Source: Paractinoplanes ovalisporus
GTDB taxonomy: Bacteria; Actinomycetota; Actinomycetes; Mycobacteriales; Micromonosporaceae
DNA: 64,000 nucleotides
Assembly: GCF_016834655.1 (NCBI RefSeq)
Contig: NZ_JAENHP010000006.1
Location: forward strand, 186,001-250,000
Direction of reading: 5' to 3'
The notes below the pieces were generated by a model that was given only the letters and a program-made list of their open reading frames with translations, had not been told where the DNA came from and searched no databases. Below are positions 8,766 to 16,585 of this stretch, one piece after another (within the stretch, counting starts at the first letter, position 1; every line of letters begins with the position of its first letter). The position numbers were made by a program, and so were the translations under genes.

Positions 8766-9395
8766 ATGGACGAACTGGCCGATCGACTCGACCAGGCGGC
8801 CGACGCCCTGGCCGCCGTCGCACGCGAGGTGCCCACCCTGACGGTCACCCCGGCCGTGTTCGGTGTTGTCGATGCCGGGGCCGAGCCGGAGCCGGGTGGC
8901 GCCGAGGCCGCGTCCGGGCCGGGTCGGGCCGGGGTCGCGTCCGGCCTGGGTGGTGCCGGGGTCGCATCCGGCCTGGGTGGTGCCGGGGTCGCGTCCGGCC
9001 TGGGTGGTGCCGGGGTCGCGTCCGGCCTGGGTGGTGCCGGGGTCGCGTCCGGTTCCGGTGCAGCGAGTGCGTCCGGTTCCGGTGCTGGGGGTGCGTCCGG
9101 GGCAGGTGCCGGGATCGCGCCCGGGTCGCGTGGCGCCGGGGTCGCGCCCGGGTCGCGTGGCGCCGGGGTCGCGTCCGGGTTGAGTGGTGCCGGGAGCGTG
9201 GGCGGGCCGGGTCTGCCCGGGCGTCTCGGCCGGTCGCTCCACGAGCATTTCGGCGCCGTCCTCGAGGCCCGGGCCCATGAGGCCTCCTCGGCTGCAGCGC
9301 GCCTGGCCGACATGGCCGGCTCGGTGCGCACGACGCGACGGCACTATGCGGAAACCGATCACGCGGTCGAACGCCGCTTCACCCGGGAGTTGTGA
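8766..9395 (+). CDS. EspC-like (DUF2580-type) protein with internal glycine-rich repeat
   Basis: 209 residues in three parts. Residues 1-35 (MDELADRLDQAADALAAVA) and ~150-209 (SSAAARLADMAGSVRTTRRH, then ETDHAVERRF) look like the two helices of the small ESX-associated EspC/DUF2580 family, normally about 100 residues. Between them lies ~110 residues of Ala/Gly/Ser-rich sequence, including four AGVASGLGG nonapeptides encoded by a perfect 27-bp tandem repeat (8928-9035) and then looser SGSG and APGSRG units. ATG starts 3 bases after the YbaB-like stop. EspC-type proteins are secreted or needle-associated factors of type VII secretion; this role is inferred, and no ESX ATPase or membrane gene is in the window. 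The repeat insert is the odd feature. Confidence 0.68.
   Translation: MDELADRLDQAADALAAVAREVPTLTVTPAVFGVVDAGAEPEPGGAEAASGPGRAGVASGLGGAGVASGLGGAGVASGLGGAGVASGLGGAGVASGSGAASASGSGAGGASGAGAGIAPGSRGAGVAPGSRGAGVASGLSGAGSVGGPGLPGRLGRSLHEHFGAVLEARAHEASSAAARLADMAGSVRTTRRHYAETDHAVERRFTREL
8928..9060 (+). repeat. 27-bp in-frame tandem repeat
   Basis: Four complete 27-bp units at 8928-8954, 8955-8981, 8982-9008 and 9009-9035, differing at one base (GCATCC against GCGTCC in the second), plus a partial fifth to about 9060. Each unit encodes AGVASGLGG. The near identity suggests recent expansion, so copy number may vary between strains. Confidence 0.95.
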
Positions 9396-10003
9396 TGGAC
9401 CGGCTCGACCAGGTGCTCGATTCCGCGATCCCGCTGCTCAAGCGGGCCGAAGACGTTATCGGCGCGGCCGGTGCTCCGCCGGGTCATCCGGTGTGGGGGC
9501 AGCTTCGGCTCGTACGGCTGATGCCCGCCGACGCCGCGCACGCGGTGGCCGCCCTGCGTCCCGAAGCCCTGGCCGAGGCCGAGCCCGAACTGCGCGCCGA
9601 CGCCCGTGCCTGTGCCGAAGCCGCCGTCCTGCCGCCGCCCGGTGAATGGGAGGGCGAAGCCGCCGAGGCCTACGACGACCTGCGCCGGCGCACCGCCGCC
9701 CACCTGTCGGGCGGCGACGACAGCCTAGACGAGCGTTTCGAAGCCACCGCCGACCTGGCCGCCGCCCTGCACGACTGGATGACCCGTACGCGGGAACACC
9801 TGGCGGCCGCCCTGGCCGACGCGCTGATCTCGGCCGAGGCGCTGACCCTCACTGCTGCGGCGAGCCACCCACCCCTGCCCGCCGAGACGGCCGCGGCCGC
9901 CGATCTCACGGCTTACGTCCTGCGTACGATCGCCGCCGACTACGCCGAGGCCGAAGAACTCCTGGCCGGCTCGCAGCGGCTGGCCGAACCGATACCGCTG
10001 TGA
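9395..10003 (+). CDS. ESX-associated WxG-type helical protein
   Basis: 202-residue, Ala-rich, almost wholly helical protein. WEGEAAEAYDDLRRRTAAHL, near residue 88, resembles the W-x-G turn of WXG100/ESX substrates followed by an amphipathic helix; similar motifs occur in longer ESX-1-type substrates. ATG 9395 overlaps the previous TGA stop (TGATG), so translation is coupled to the EspC-like gene. With the two genes upstream it forms an EspL/EspC/WxG-like set. Secretion is inferred; there is no signal peptide and no clear C-terminal YxxxD/E secretion motif, the nearest being YAEAEELL close to the end. A long hairpin at 10128-10177 lies downstream. Confidence 0.62.
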   Translation: MDRLDQVLDSAIPLLKRAEDVIGAAGAPPGHPVWGQLRLVRLMPADAAHAVAALRPEALAEAEPELRADARACAEAAVLPPPGEWEGEAAEAYDDLRRRTAAHLSGGDDSLDERFEATADLAAALHDWMTRTREHLAAALADALISAEALTLTAAASHPPLPAETAAAADLTAYVLRTIAADYAEAEELLAGSQRLAEPIPL

Positions 10004-10127
10004 TATTCCGGCCGGCGCGGCGGTGATGAGGGCGAGTCTGGCCCCGTACGGAATGGGGTCGTCGCTGTGCGCCGCAGGGACCGCGTCGGGCACCTGATCC
10101 GGCTGCGTGCCCGGGTGTACGCATGGG

Positions 10128-10177
10128 CGCGGCGCCGCATTCGGATAACCGGAAAGAACTCCGAATGCGACGCCGCG
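10128..10177. terminator. long hairpin after the ESX-like operon
   Basis: Arms 10128-10145 and 10160-10177 pair over 18 bases with a single C-A mismatch, closing a 14-base loop. There is no T-run. It lies 125 bp past the operon end. A strong GC-rich terminator is the simplest reading. Confidence 0.6.
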
Positions 10178-10519
10178 TCCTCCTGCACCCCCCGCAGGTG
10201 TAAGACCACTCAACGCTACTGATCGATGAATGTCTTGGGGTTGAGCGGGCTTCGAACCGCTCGGTGGAGACGGGAGGGGACAACCGTTCGGGTCCGACTC
10301 ATCCATCAGGAGATCGACATGACTCCATCTGGATGACTCCGGTTCCGGAATCCGCCCCGGGCCGCTCGCTTCGCGGCAGCAGGAAGAGGGTCGCTCGCCG
10401 CACCGCAGTGAGAAGACGGCCGGGTCCCACTCGCCATGCCGCAGTGAGATGTGGGTCCGGAATCCCGCAGGCCCGTTCGCCGTATGGAAGCGGGATGCTC
10501 GGGGCATGGGAAGCCGAGC
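10178..10519. other. non-coding stretch between hairpin and surface-protein terminator
   Basis: No supported gene. An imperfect duplication of a CCGCAGTGAGA motif is seen near 10403 and 10440, and a tRNA T-arm-like string near 10247-10266 (see rejected items). Otherwise featureless. Confidence 0.4.
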
Positions 10520-10555
10520 GGGCGGCCCACCAGCTGGTTCGCCGGCGGGCCGCCC
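10520..10555 (-). terminator. terminator hairpin of the LPVTG-protein gene
   Basis: Perfect 9-bp stem GGGCGGCCC (10520-10528) with GGGCCGCCC (10547-10555), 18-base loop, 25 bp beyond the stop of the minus-strand gene. Confidence 0.6.
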
Positions 10556-10579
10556 ACTTGTGTGATCACACCCGAGTGA

Positions 10580-12490
10580 TCACGCCTGGGTGCGGCGGCG
10601 TCGCAGGCCGATCAGAACGGCCCCGACTCCGGCCAGCAGCAGAGCGCCGCCGGCCATGGCGATCCGGTCGAGCCGGGGGCCCGTCACCGGCAGACCGCCG
10701 CCCTGGCCCGCCGGGGAGACGGCGGGAGCCTCGGGCGAGACGGCGGCCGCCTCCAGCAGGCCCATCGACATGGTCAGCGTGAGGTCGGAGCCGCTGCCGT
10801 AGCCGTCCTGGCCGCGGCCCTTCGAACCCGAAGACTGCGTCATCGCGACCTTGATCGACGCGGCCCGGGCGGCGATGGCGTGTCCCTTGATCGCGTGCCG
10901 GACGTCGCCCAGCGAGACCCGCAGCTTGATCCCCTTCTCGGGCGCGGTGGCCGACTCCGGCTGCGGGGCCGAGACCGGCGGCAGTCCGGGAATGGTCGGA
11001 ACCGGCATCGGCGCGGTCCGTCCGAGCCCGGTCAGCCCCTTCAGCGACGCCGACTCCATCGTGTGCCGGTCCGGGGTCAGCGCGATGTCGACGTGCTCGC
11101 CCGCGGCGGACAGGCGCTTGGTCGCGATGCCCTCACCGGAGACCTCGACGACCGCGGGCCGATAGCTGACCTTGCCCCCGGAGGTCGCGGACATGGCGGC
11201 CTCGAGGGTGGGCGCCCGCAGCACCCGTACGCGGACCTTGCCGCCCGCGAGTTCGATGAGTCCCGCGGTGACGGTCGAGCGGGCCGCCGTACGGGCCTCG
11301 TCGTTGTGGTGTTCGATCGCGGTCGTGCCCCGGCTCGTCATCGTGCCGGGAACGCGGACCAGGTCGCCCTTGAGCAGGCTCAGGCTCGACAGGGAGACGT
11401 CGGAGCGCCCCGTCTCGCCGGCGACGCGGCCGCACGCCATGCCCGGGTCCCACTGGGCGTGGGTGCCGATCCGGCCCTTGCCGAGGGTCAGCGGGCCGGT
11501 CCGGCCGGCCGGGGTCGAGCGCTGGGCCGCCTTGGCGTTGGTCGGCGGGGCCTGCTGGAGCAGCGGCTTCGCGACCGCCGGGTGGCCGGAGCCGTCAAGC
11601 AGGCGGGCATAGGCGGCCGCGGAGATGCGGGCTTTCGCGATCATTGCCGTACGGGCCTCGCCGAGCCCGATCTCCGACACCGCAGCGATGGTCTTGTTGC
11701 CGTCGCTCGTCGGGCGGGCGCGCTTGTCCGAGACCCGGCCGTCGCCGTCGTCCTCGGCCCCGGTGCCGTTCACCCGGTCGGCCCGTCGGTCGCCATCGCC
11801 CGGGTCTCCGGCCTCGGCGCCGCGTGCGTCCGCCCCGCCGGCCTTCGCGCCGTCTGTGCTTGCGCCGTCTCCGGTCGCGCTGTTTCCGGTCGCGCCGACT
11901 CCACGCGCGCCGTTTCCGCTCGCGCCGCCCGTCTTCGAGCCGGCCGGGCCGGTGTGACCATTGCCCGAATTGTCAGCTTCGTCGCCGGTCGGTTCACCGC
12001 CACCGACGCCACCGGTCAGGCCGTCCACCACGTCGCCACCCTGCTCGGCGATCTTGTCCACCGGTCCGCGCCGGGCCGGCGGCACCACGTCGGCGACCCC
12101 GTCGGTCCCGGTTGCCGCCTTGGGCGCTGCCCCGAGATAGCCCAGAACCCCGGTGCCGATCATCCCGATGCTCTCGCTGACGGTGTCGCTGTCCTCCGGG
12201 TCGGGTACGACCGAGTCGTCGTGCCCGCTCAGAACCCGGCCGGCCGCGCCCCCGGCCGTGCCCTCGGTGCCGGCCTTCTCGCGGTCCCGGCCGTCGCGCA
12301 CCTTCGGTCGTTCCGCCGACGAGCGGATCTCCAGCTTGTTGATCCTCAGGAGCTCGGCCCCGGACTGCGCCGCGAAGTTCTCGGCCCGTTCGCAAGGGGC
12401 GGGCGCCGCGAGTGCGGGCTGCGGTGCGGTGAGGGCGCTCGCGAATCCGAGCGCGACGACACTGGCGGCCAGCGACCTGGCGGGCGTCAT
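10580..12490 (-). CDS. secreted cell-wall-anchored protein with LPVTG sorting signal
   Basis: 636-residue exported protein. An N-terminal signal peptide (about residues 1-28, ending ALA) is followed by a CERAENFAAQSGAELL segment, then ~150 residues of low-complexity Gly/Asp/Ala-rich sequence (85-270), a probable beta-rich domain (300-590), and a C-terminal sorting signal: LPVTG near residue 600, a hydrophobic helix, and an RRRRTQA tail. This layout is typical of sortase substrates in actinobacteria. No sortase gene lies in the window. The ATG has GGAGG about 10 bases upstream. It is divergent from ricT and has a terminator hairpin downstream. I do not recognise the central domain; a structural surface or adhesion role is only a guess. 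Confidence 0.82.
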   Translation of the reverse strand: MTPARSLAASVVALGFASALTAPQPALAAPAPCERAENFAAQSGAELLRINKLEIRSSAERPKVRDGRDREKAGTEGTAGGAAGRVLSGHDDSVVPDPEDSDTVSESIGMIGTGVLGYLGAAPKAATGTDGVADVVPPARRGPVDKIAEQGGDVVDGLTGGVGGGEPTGDEADNSGNGHTGPAGSKTGGASGNGARGVGATGNSATGDGASTDGAKAGGADARGAEAGDPGDGDRRADRVNGTGAEDDGDGRVSDKRARPTSDGNKTIAAVSEIGLGEARTAMIAKARISAAAYARLLDGSGHPAVAKPLLQQAPPTNAKAAQRSTPAGRTGPLTLGKGRIGTHAQWDPGMACGRVAGETGRSDVSLSSLSLLKGDLVRVPGTMTSRGTTAIEHHNDEARTAARSTVTAGLIELAGGKVRVRVLRAPTLEAAMSATSGGKVSYRPAVVEVSGEGIATKRLSAAGEHVDIALTPDRHTMESASLKGLTGLGRTAPMPVPTIPGLPPVSAPQPESATAPEKGIKLRVSLGDVRHAIKGHAIAARAASIKVAMTQSSGSKGRGQDGYGSGSDLTLTMSMGLLEAAAVSPEAPAVSPAGQGGGLPVTGPRLDRIAMAGGALLLAGVGAVLIGLRRRRTQA

Positions 12491-12649
12491 GTGGCAGTTC
12501 CCTCCGGAGATGGGCCGCGCTGAGCGGCGTCTACGGGTCTGCCCAACGAAGGTCGATTAGGGCGGTTGCGATGCATCTATGCGACAACCCCGACGGGTAG
12601 CCCAAAACCGGCATTTGGTGCGGGCTGTGCGGCGTCGTAGGGTGGGAGC

Positions 12650-13486
12650 ATGGGCATGCTGTGCGCGGTCAGTTTCAACCGGTACGGCCGCCTCTACTAC
12701 CTCGATCCGGGCGAGTTCTCGCCCCAGGTCGGCGACCGTGTGCTCGTGCCCACGGACGACGGCCCCGAGGTGGCGGAGTGCGTCTGGGCGGCGCAGTGGG
12801 TGAGCGAGGACACTTCGGGGTTCCCCAAGGTGGCCGGGCTCGCCGATGACAACGATCTGCGACGCGACGAGCTGCTGCGCAAGCGCAAAGCGGAGGCCAA
12901 GGTCGCCGCCAAAAAGCTGATCAAGGCCCACGAGCTGCCCATGAAGGTGGTGGCGGTCGACCACGTGCTCGACCAGACCGGCTCAGGCAGCGCCCGCACG
13001 ACGATCTATTTCACCGCCCCGCACCGGGTCGATTTCCGTTCCCTCGTGAGGGACCTGGGCGCGACCCTGCACTGCCGCGTCGAGCTCCGCCAGCTCTCGG
13101 CCCGCGATTCCGCCCGGGTCCAGGGCGGCATCGGCTCATGCGGCCGCGACTTGTGCTGCGCCACGTTCCTCACGGACTTCGAGCCGGTCACCATCCGCAT
13201 GGCAAAGGACCAGGACCTCCCCCTGAACCCCTTGCGGATCTCCGGCGCCTGCGGCCGCCTGATGTGCTGCCTGAAATACGAGCACCCGCTCTACCAGAAG
13301 TTCCAGGCCACGGCGCCCGCTGTCGGCACGAGGGTGACCACCCCCGAGGGCGACGGCCGGGTGGTCGCCCACAGCGTCCCGAAAGACGCGGTGGTGGTCC
13401 GCATGGACGCCGACGGTTCCCGCTGTTCCTGCAGCCGAGCCTCAGTCTGCGGCCCGCGCCAGGCCCACGACGAGCAGTACAACTAG
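12650..13486 (+). CDS. ricT: PSP1-domain regulatory protein RicT (YaaT family)
   Basis: 278-residue PSP1/YaaT family protein. Conserved features are the N-terminal MLCAVSFNRYGRLYYLDPG, a basic helix, and two cysteine clusters, SCGRDLCC and ACGRLMCC, near residues 165 and 200, which in Bacillus subtilis RicT take part in iron-sulfur binding. C-terminal cysteines (SRCSCSRASVCG) are additional. In B. subtilis RicT works with RicA and RicF in RNase Y maturation and in sporulation and competence control; those partners are not here and the actinobacterial role is less clear. The gene typically lies close to holB, as it does here about 4 kb away. ATG 12650 is preceded by GTGGGAG; a second ATG follows at 12656. 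Confidence 0.88.
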   Translation: MGMLCAVSFNRYGRLYYLDPGEFSPQVGDRVLVPTDDGPEVAECVWAAQWVSEDTSGFPKVAGLADDNDLRRDELLRKRKAEAKVAAKKLIKAHELPMKVVAVDHVLDQTGSGSARTTIYFTAPHRVDFRSLVRDLGATLHCRVELRQLSARDSARVQGGIGSCGRDLCCATFLTDFEPVTIRMAKDQDLPLNPLRISGACGRLMCCLKYEHPLYQKFQATAPAVGTRVTTPEGDGRVVAHSVPKDAVVVRMDADGSRCSCSRASVCGPRQAHDEQYN

Positions 13487-13495
13487 CCGAGCCGC

Positions 13496-13660
13496 AGCTC
13501 TCTCACTCGTCACACCACCACCCAGCTGCCGGGCGGCAGCTCTCCGCTCGTCACGCCACCACCCAGCCGCCGGACGACAGCACTCCGCTCGTCACGCCAC
13601 CACGCAGCGGCCTTGCGGCTGCTCTCCGCTCGTCACGCCGCCACGTGGCCGCTCTTCCAC
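13496..13660. repeat. 41-42-bp degenerate tandem repeat, four copies
   Basis: Units begin at 13496, 13538, 13579 and 13620 and share the core CTCCGCTCGTCACGCCACCA; the third and fourth drift towards their ends, and a stub (ACTCGTCGCGGCGCC) follows. It starts just after the ricT stop. No spacers, so not CRISPR. No coding role on either strand is evident. Confidence 0.85.
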
Positions 13661-14025
13661 TCGTCGCGGCGCCTGGTGCCGGCGCGGCGTGTCAACGCCG
13701 CCGCAGTCACCGATCTCCATCCCGACACGACCGCTTCGGTGGTAGGTCACGTGGTCTGGCGGGCCGTGACCAGCAACGGGACCTCGCGGGCACGGCTGTT
13801 GAGGCGGCTGCCGGACAGATTCCTGTGCGGCGTCGCACGCTTCGATGCGGGACAAGTCACGTGGTCGAGCGGTGCTCAGCCGTCCAAGACGCATACACCG
13901 GCCCAGGCCCACAGAGGCGCCCAGCTAGCAGTCGGCAGCCACCAACTCGGCCCCATCTCGACGCGCCATCACGTGCGGCCCGTCGGCGTCCCTCGGACGG
14001 GCGTGATCATGCGGCAGTGTCGGGC
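13661..14025. other. 365-bp region without a supported gene
   Basis: Between the tandem repeat and the metallophosphoesterase stop. The 10-mer GTCACGTGGT occurs twice, near 13747 and 13856. Open frames on both strands give no recognisable protein. Confidence 0.4.
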
Positions 14026-15750
14026 TCAGCGGACTTCGATGGGCGGCTCGATTCGGGTCGGGGTCAGCGGGCCGTTGGGGTGCAGCCAGGAACTGTCGGG
14101 AGCGCCGTGCGGATCGGCCGTCCACTTGCGGCAGATCTTCTCCACGGCGATGGGGTGGATGGTCAGGGTGCCCTCGCGGTCGATGTGCATGCGCAGGAAG
14201 CTCTTGGCGTCTTCGATGCCCTGGCCCGCGAACAGCTCGTTGACGTTGACGCCGACCAAGGACGCCAGCAGCAGGTAGAGCGCCGTCACCTGCGTGGCCA
14301 GGAAACCGAACACCGGCCCGTAGACAACGGCGGCCACAACCAGCGGGCCCGGCCACGTCCAGTCGTGGAACGGCAGCTGGAGCCACAGCCACGTGCCGAA
14401 CACGGCGAGTCCGATGTGGGCGAACGCATGCAGCAGGCCGGCTATCCAGTGGCGGGCATGCTTCGGTTTGTCGGCTTTGGGGGGTTGGGCGAAGGCCACC
14501 GACCCGCCGATGATCAGCACCAGCATGACGGACAGCGGGATGCTGAACAGGCGGGCCACGATGCCGGCGCCGTCGGTCGACGCGCCCGCCATCGCCAGCA
14601 TGGTCAGCACGTGGATGATGCCGAGCATCGTGACGAAGCCGGGGTTGCGGGTCGGCACCCGGTGAAACACGCTCCAGCCCATACGCTTGGAGGCGGCAGC
14701 GTCCGGATAGGACTTGCGGAACGCGTACGGCTTGCTCACGCTGCGATTGCGGGTGAGCGTATCGGGCTGCGGGACGATCAGCTCGTTCGGGAGATCCTGC
14801 GTGCCGAGCAGATAGGCACCGCCGCCCCCACAGGTGATCATCTCGCGGTCGGGGTCGCTGTAGCGCGCGTAGTGGTGCATGTCGCCGGAGACCAGCACCC
14901 GCGTGGTCGCCCCGGTCGGGTCGAGGATCTTGCGGATGAAGTAGTCGATCGCGTCGTAGTCCTCGGGGGCGTCCTTCGCCTTGACCCACTTCGGCGAGGG
15001 GGTCATGAGGATGACGCGGTCGTGCGGCCCGAGATGGTGGGCCGCCTCTTCGAAATATTGCAGCTGAGGGTCGTCGATGTACGCCCCGAACTGCTCGTCG
15101 ATCGCGAACAACCACCAGTTCGCCGGCAGCTTGACCGCGAAGTAGGACCGGCGCTGCTCGGTGCGCCAGCCGCCGATGTGCCCGTCTTTCCGGCGGGCGA
15201 AGAGCCGGATGAACGCGGTGAGACCGTCGTACCAGTCGTGGTTGCCGGGCAGCGCGAACAGCGTGGGCTGAGGGGCGCCGGCGGGCGGCTCGGGCAGCGC
15301 GGCGCGGTAGGGCCCCTTCATGCGGCTCTCGTAACCGTCGCCGCTGGCCAGCGGATAGACCTGATCACCGCCCATGAGCAGCAGGCGGCCGCGGGGCAGG
15401 GAGGCGCCGCCGACCTCGAGCCGCGGCTGGGCCAGCAGGTAGGCCACCGAGTAGGTCGCGTTGAAGCCGTCACCCAGGTCGGCCACGTAGTCGAGCCAGA
15501 GCTCGCCATCCTCCGTACGGGAATGGTCGAACCACCCGCCGTCGAGCGCGTTCTGCAGCTCGCGCTTGTCGAGATAGGCGCCGAAGAGGACCGCCAGCAG
15601 GGTGCGCACACCCGTGCTGAGCAGCAGAAGCGGGGCCAGCCAGCCGACCGGTCGCTGCGGCGTGAACCCGAGCTCACGCGGGTGCATGCCGGTCGGCCGG
15701 CGCGGCACGACCTGACCGGTGGGCGGAGGCTGCGGGTGATCGTCGGTCAC
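14026..15750 (-). CDS. membrane metallophosphoesterase
   Basis: About 574 residues from GTG 15750 (the frame is open to 15849, next to the tRNA gene, but those 33 residues look non-coding). After an N-terminal hydrophobic helix (GWLAPLLLLSTGVRTLLAVLFG) comes a calcineurin-like phosphoesterase domain with the metal ligands in order: VADLGDGF (~90), GGDQVYP (~130), LPGNHDWYD (~168), SGDMHHYAR (~290). The C-terminal ~200 residues contain four or five hydrophobic segments and then a soluble end. It probably hydrolyses a phosphoester at or near the membrane; the substrate is unknown. Related fusions are widespread in actinobacteria. The upstream tRNA gene is on the opposite strand. Confidence 0.83.
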   Translation of the reverse strand: MTDDHPQPPPTGQVVPRRPTGMHPRELGFTPQRPVGWLAPLLLLSTGVRTLLAVLFGAYLDKRELQNALDGGWFDHSRTEDGELWLDYVADLGDGFNATYSVAYLLAQPRLEVGGASLPRGRLLLMGGDQVYPLASGDGYESRMKGPYRAALPEPPAGAPQPTLFALPGNHDWYDGLTAFIRLFARRKDGHIGGWRTEQRRSYFAVKLPANWWLFAIDEQFGAYIDDPQLQYFEEAAHHLGPHDRVILMTPSPKWVKAKDAPEDYDAIDYFIRKILDPTGATTRVLVSGDMHHYARYSDPDREMITCGGGGAYLLGTQDLPNELIVPQPDTLTRNRSVSKPYAFRKSYPDAAASKRMGWSVFHRVPTRNPGFVTMLGIIHVLTMLAMAGASTDGAGIVARLFSIPLSVMLVLIIGGSVAFAQPPKADKPKHARHWIAGLLHAFAHIGLAVFGTWLWLQLPFHDWTWPGPLVVAAVVYGPVFGFLATQVTALYLLLASLVGVNVNELFAGQGIEDAKSFLRMHIDREGTLTIHPIAVEKICRKWTADPHGAPDSSWLHPNGPLTPTRIEPPIEVR

Positions 15751-15861
15751 GCCTGGCACACTAGCCCCCGCCCCCGACAGAAACCCTGTCCGATTACGGC
15801 GGACCGGAGTGCCGCCCCCGCCGAGACGCCCGGGGCCGATACCGTACACTTGATTCTCGTT

Positions 15862-15938
15862 GCCGCCTTAGCTCAGTCGGCTAGAGCGACGCACTCGTAA
15901 TGCGTAGGTCGACGGTTCGATTCCGTCAGGCGGCTCCA
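15862..15938 (+). tRNA. tRNA-Thr (anticodon CGT), CCA encoded
   Basis: Full cloverleaf: acceptor GCCGCCT (15862-15868) pairs perfectly with AGGCGGC (15928-15934), discriminator T, then encoded CCA at 15936-15938. The D-arm is GCTC/GAGC; the anticodon stem ACGCA/TGCGT encloses the loop CTCGTAA, giving anticodon CGT for codon ACG; the T-arm GACGG/CCGTC has loop TTCGATT. Followed at once by an intrinsic terminator. Confidence 0.97.
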
Positions 15939-15942
15939 CTGC

Positions 15943-15978
15943 GAAGGCCCAGGTCAAGCGACCTGGGCCTTCGTTTTT
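15943..15978 (+). terminator. intrinsic terminator of tRNA-Thr
   Basis: 13-bp perfect stem (15943-15955 with 15960-15972), AAGC loop, then GTTTTT. It also lies 13 bp beyond the end of the minus-strand PfpI gene, so it may act in both directions. Confidence 0.9.
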
Positions 15979-15990
15979 GCCCGTACGGAG

Positions 15991-16533
15991 TCACGCCTTC
16001 GCGAGGCGGCCGACCAGCTCGTCGCAGAACGCGGGCAGGTCGTCCGGCTTGCGGCTGGTGATCAGGTTGTCGTCGGTGAAAACCTGCTCGTCGACCCAGG
16101 TGGCGCCGGCGTTGGACAGGTCGGTGCGCAGGCTGGGCCAGCTCGTCAGGGTGCGGCCGTCGACGACACCGGCCTCGATCAGCGTCCACGGGGCGTGGCA
16201 GATGGCGGCCACCGTTTTGCCCGACGCGACGAAGTCACGCACAAAGGCAACGGCGTCGGGGTCCGTACGGAGGAAATCGGGGTTGGCGACACCGCCGGGT
16301 AGGACGAGTGCGTCGTAATCAGCGACGCTCGCTTCCTTGACCGGCTTGTCGACCCGGTGTTTGCCGCCCGGGTCCATGTGATTGACGGCTTGAATCTCGT
16401 CGTCGTTGATCGAGACGAGCTCGGCCGTGCCACCGGCTGATTCGACCGCCTTGCGCGGCTCGGTGTATTCGACTTCTTCCACGCCGTCCGCGGCGAGGAA
16501 CGCGACGCGTTTGCCCTGAATCGACGGTGCCAT
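15991..16533 (-). CDS. DJ-1/PfpI family protein (general stress protein 18 type)
   Basis: 180-residue class I glutamine amidotransferase-like protein. The nucleophile elbow AICHAPW carries the conserved cysteine and histidine; the acid is expected in the EEVEYTEPR region near residue 20; LVLPGG at about residue 77 is the usual strand-turn. The closest family type is the PfpI / YhbO / GSP18 group, linked to stress resistance and proposed deglycase or hydrolase activity, the latter disputed. The ATG is preceded by AAAGGGG. The gene lies downstream of a DUF2231 membrane protein in the same direction, separated by a strong hairpin that abuts the start codon. Confidence 0.9.
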   Translation of the reverse strand: MAPSIQGKRVAFLAADGVEEVEYTEPRKAVESAGGTAELVSINDDEIQAVNHMDPGGKHRVDKPVKEASVADYDALVLPGGVANPDFLRTDPDAVAFVRDFVASGKTVAAICHAPWTLIEAGVVDGRTLTSWPSLRTDLSNAGATWVDEQVFTDDNLITSRKPDDLPAFCDELVGRLAKA

Positions 16534-16570
16534 CTCGGCGCCCCTTTCTCGTTCGGATCAGGGCGCCGAG
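16534..16570 (-). terminator. hairpin abutting the PfpI start codon
   Basis: Perfect 10-bp inverted repeat CTCGGCGCCC (16534-16543) / GGGCGCCGAG (16561-16570) with a 17-base spacer. In the minus-strand mRNA the ribosome site (AAAGGGG) falls in the loop edge and first stem bases. It could terminate the upstream DUF2231 transcript, or act as an attenuator or ribosome-access switch for the PfpI gene. Confidence 0.55.
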
Positions 16571-16585
16571 AACCGTGCTGACGCC

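Noticed and set aside
8928..9060. CRISPR array
   Set aside because: Units are contiguous and in frame, with no spacers and no cas genes.
8766..9362. Proline-rich PGATPAPRD-type protein on the minus strand
   Set aside because: It is the complement of the EspC-like repeat; no start context, and the plus-strand gene fits an operon.
10241..10275. tRNA-like string (GGGCTTCGAACCGCTC) near 10250
   Set aside because: It resembles a T-arm on either strand, but no acceptor, D or anticodon arm can be built around it. Treated as chance or a very old remnant.
13496..13660. CRISPR array
   Set aside because: 41-42-bp units are head-to-tail and drift along their length; there are no unique spacers.
13138..15900. 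920-codon plus-strand open frame
   Set aside because: Shadow of ricT and the metallophosphoesterase genes; no coherent domain, and third-position GC fits the opposite-strand gene.
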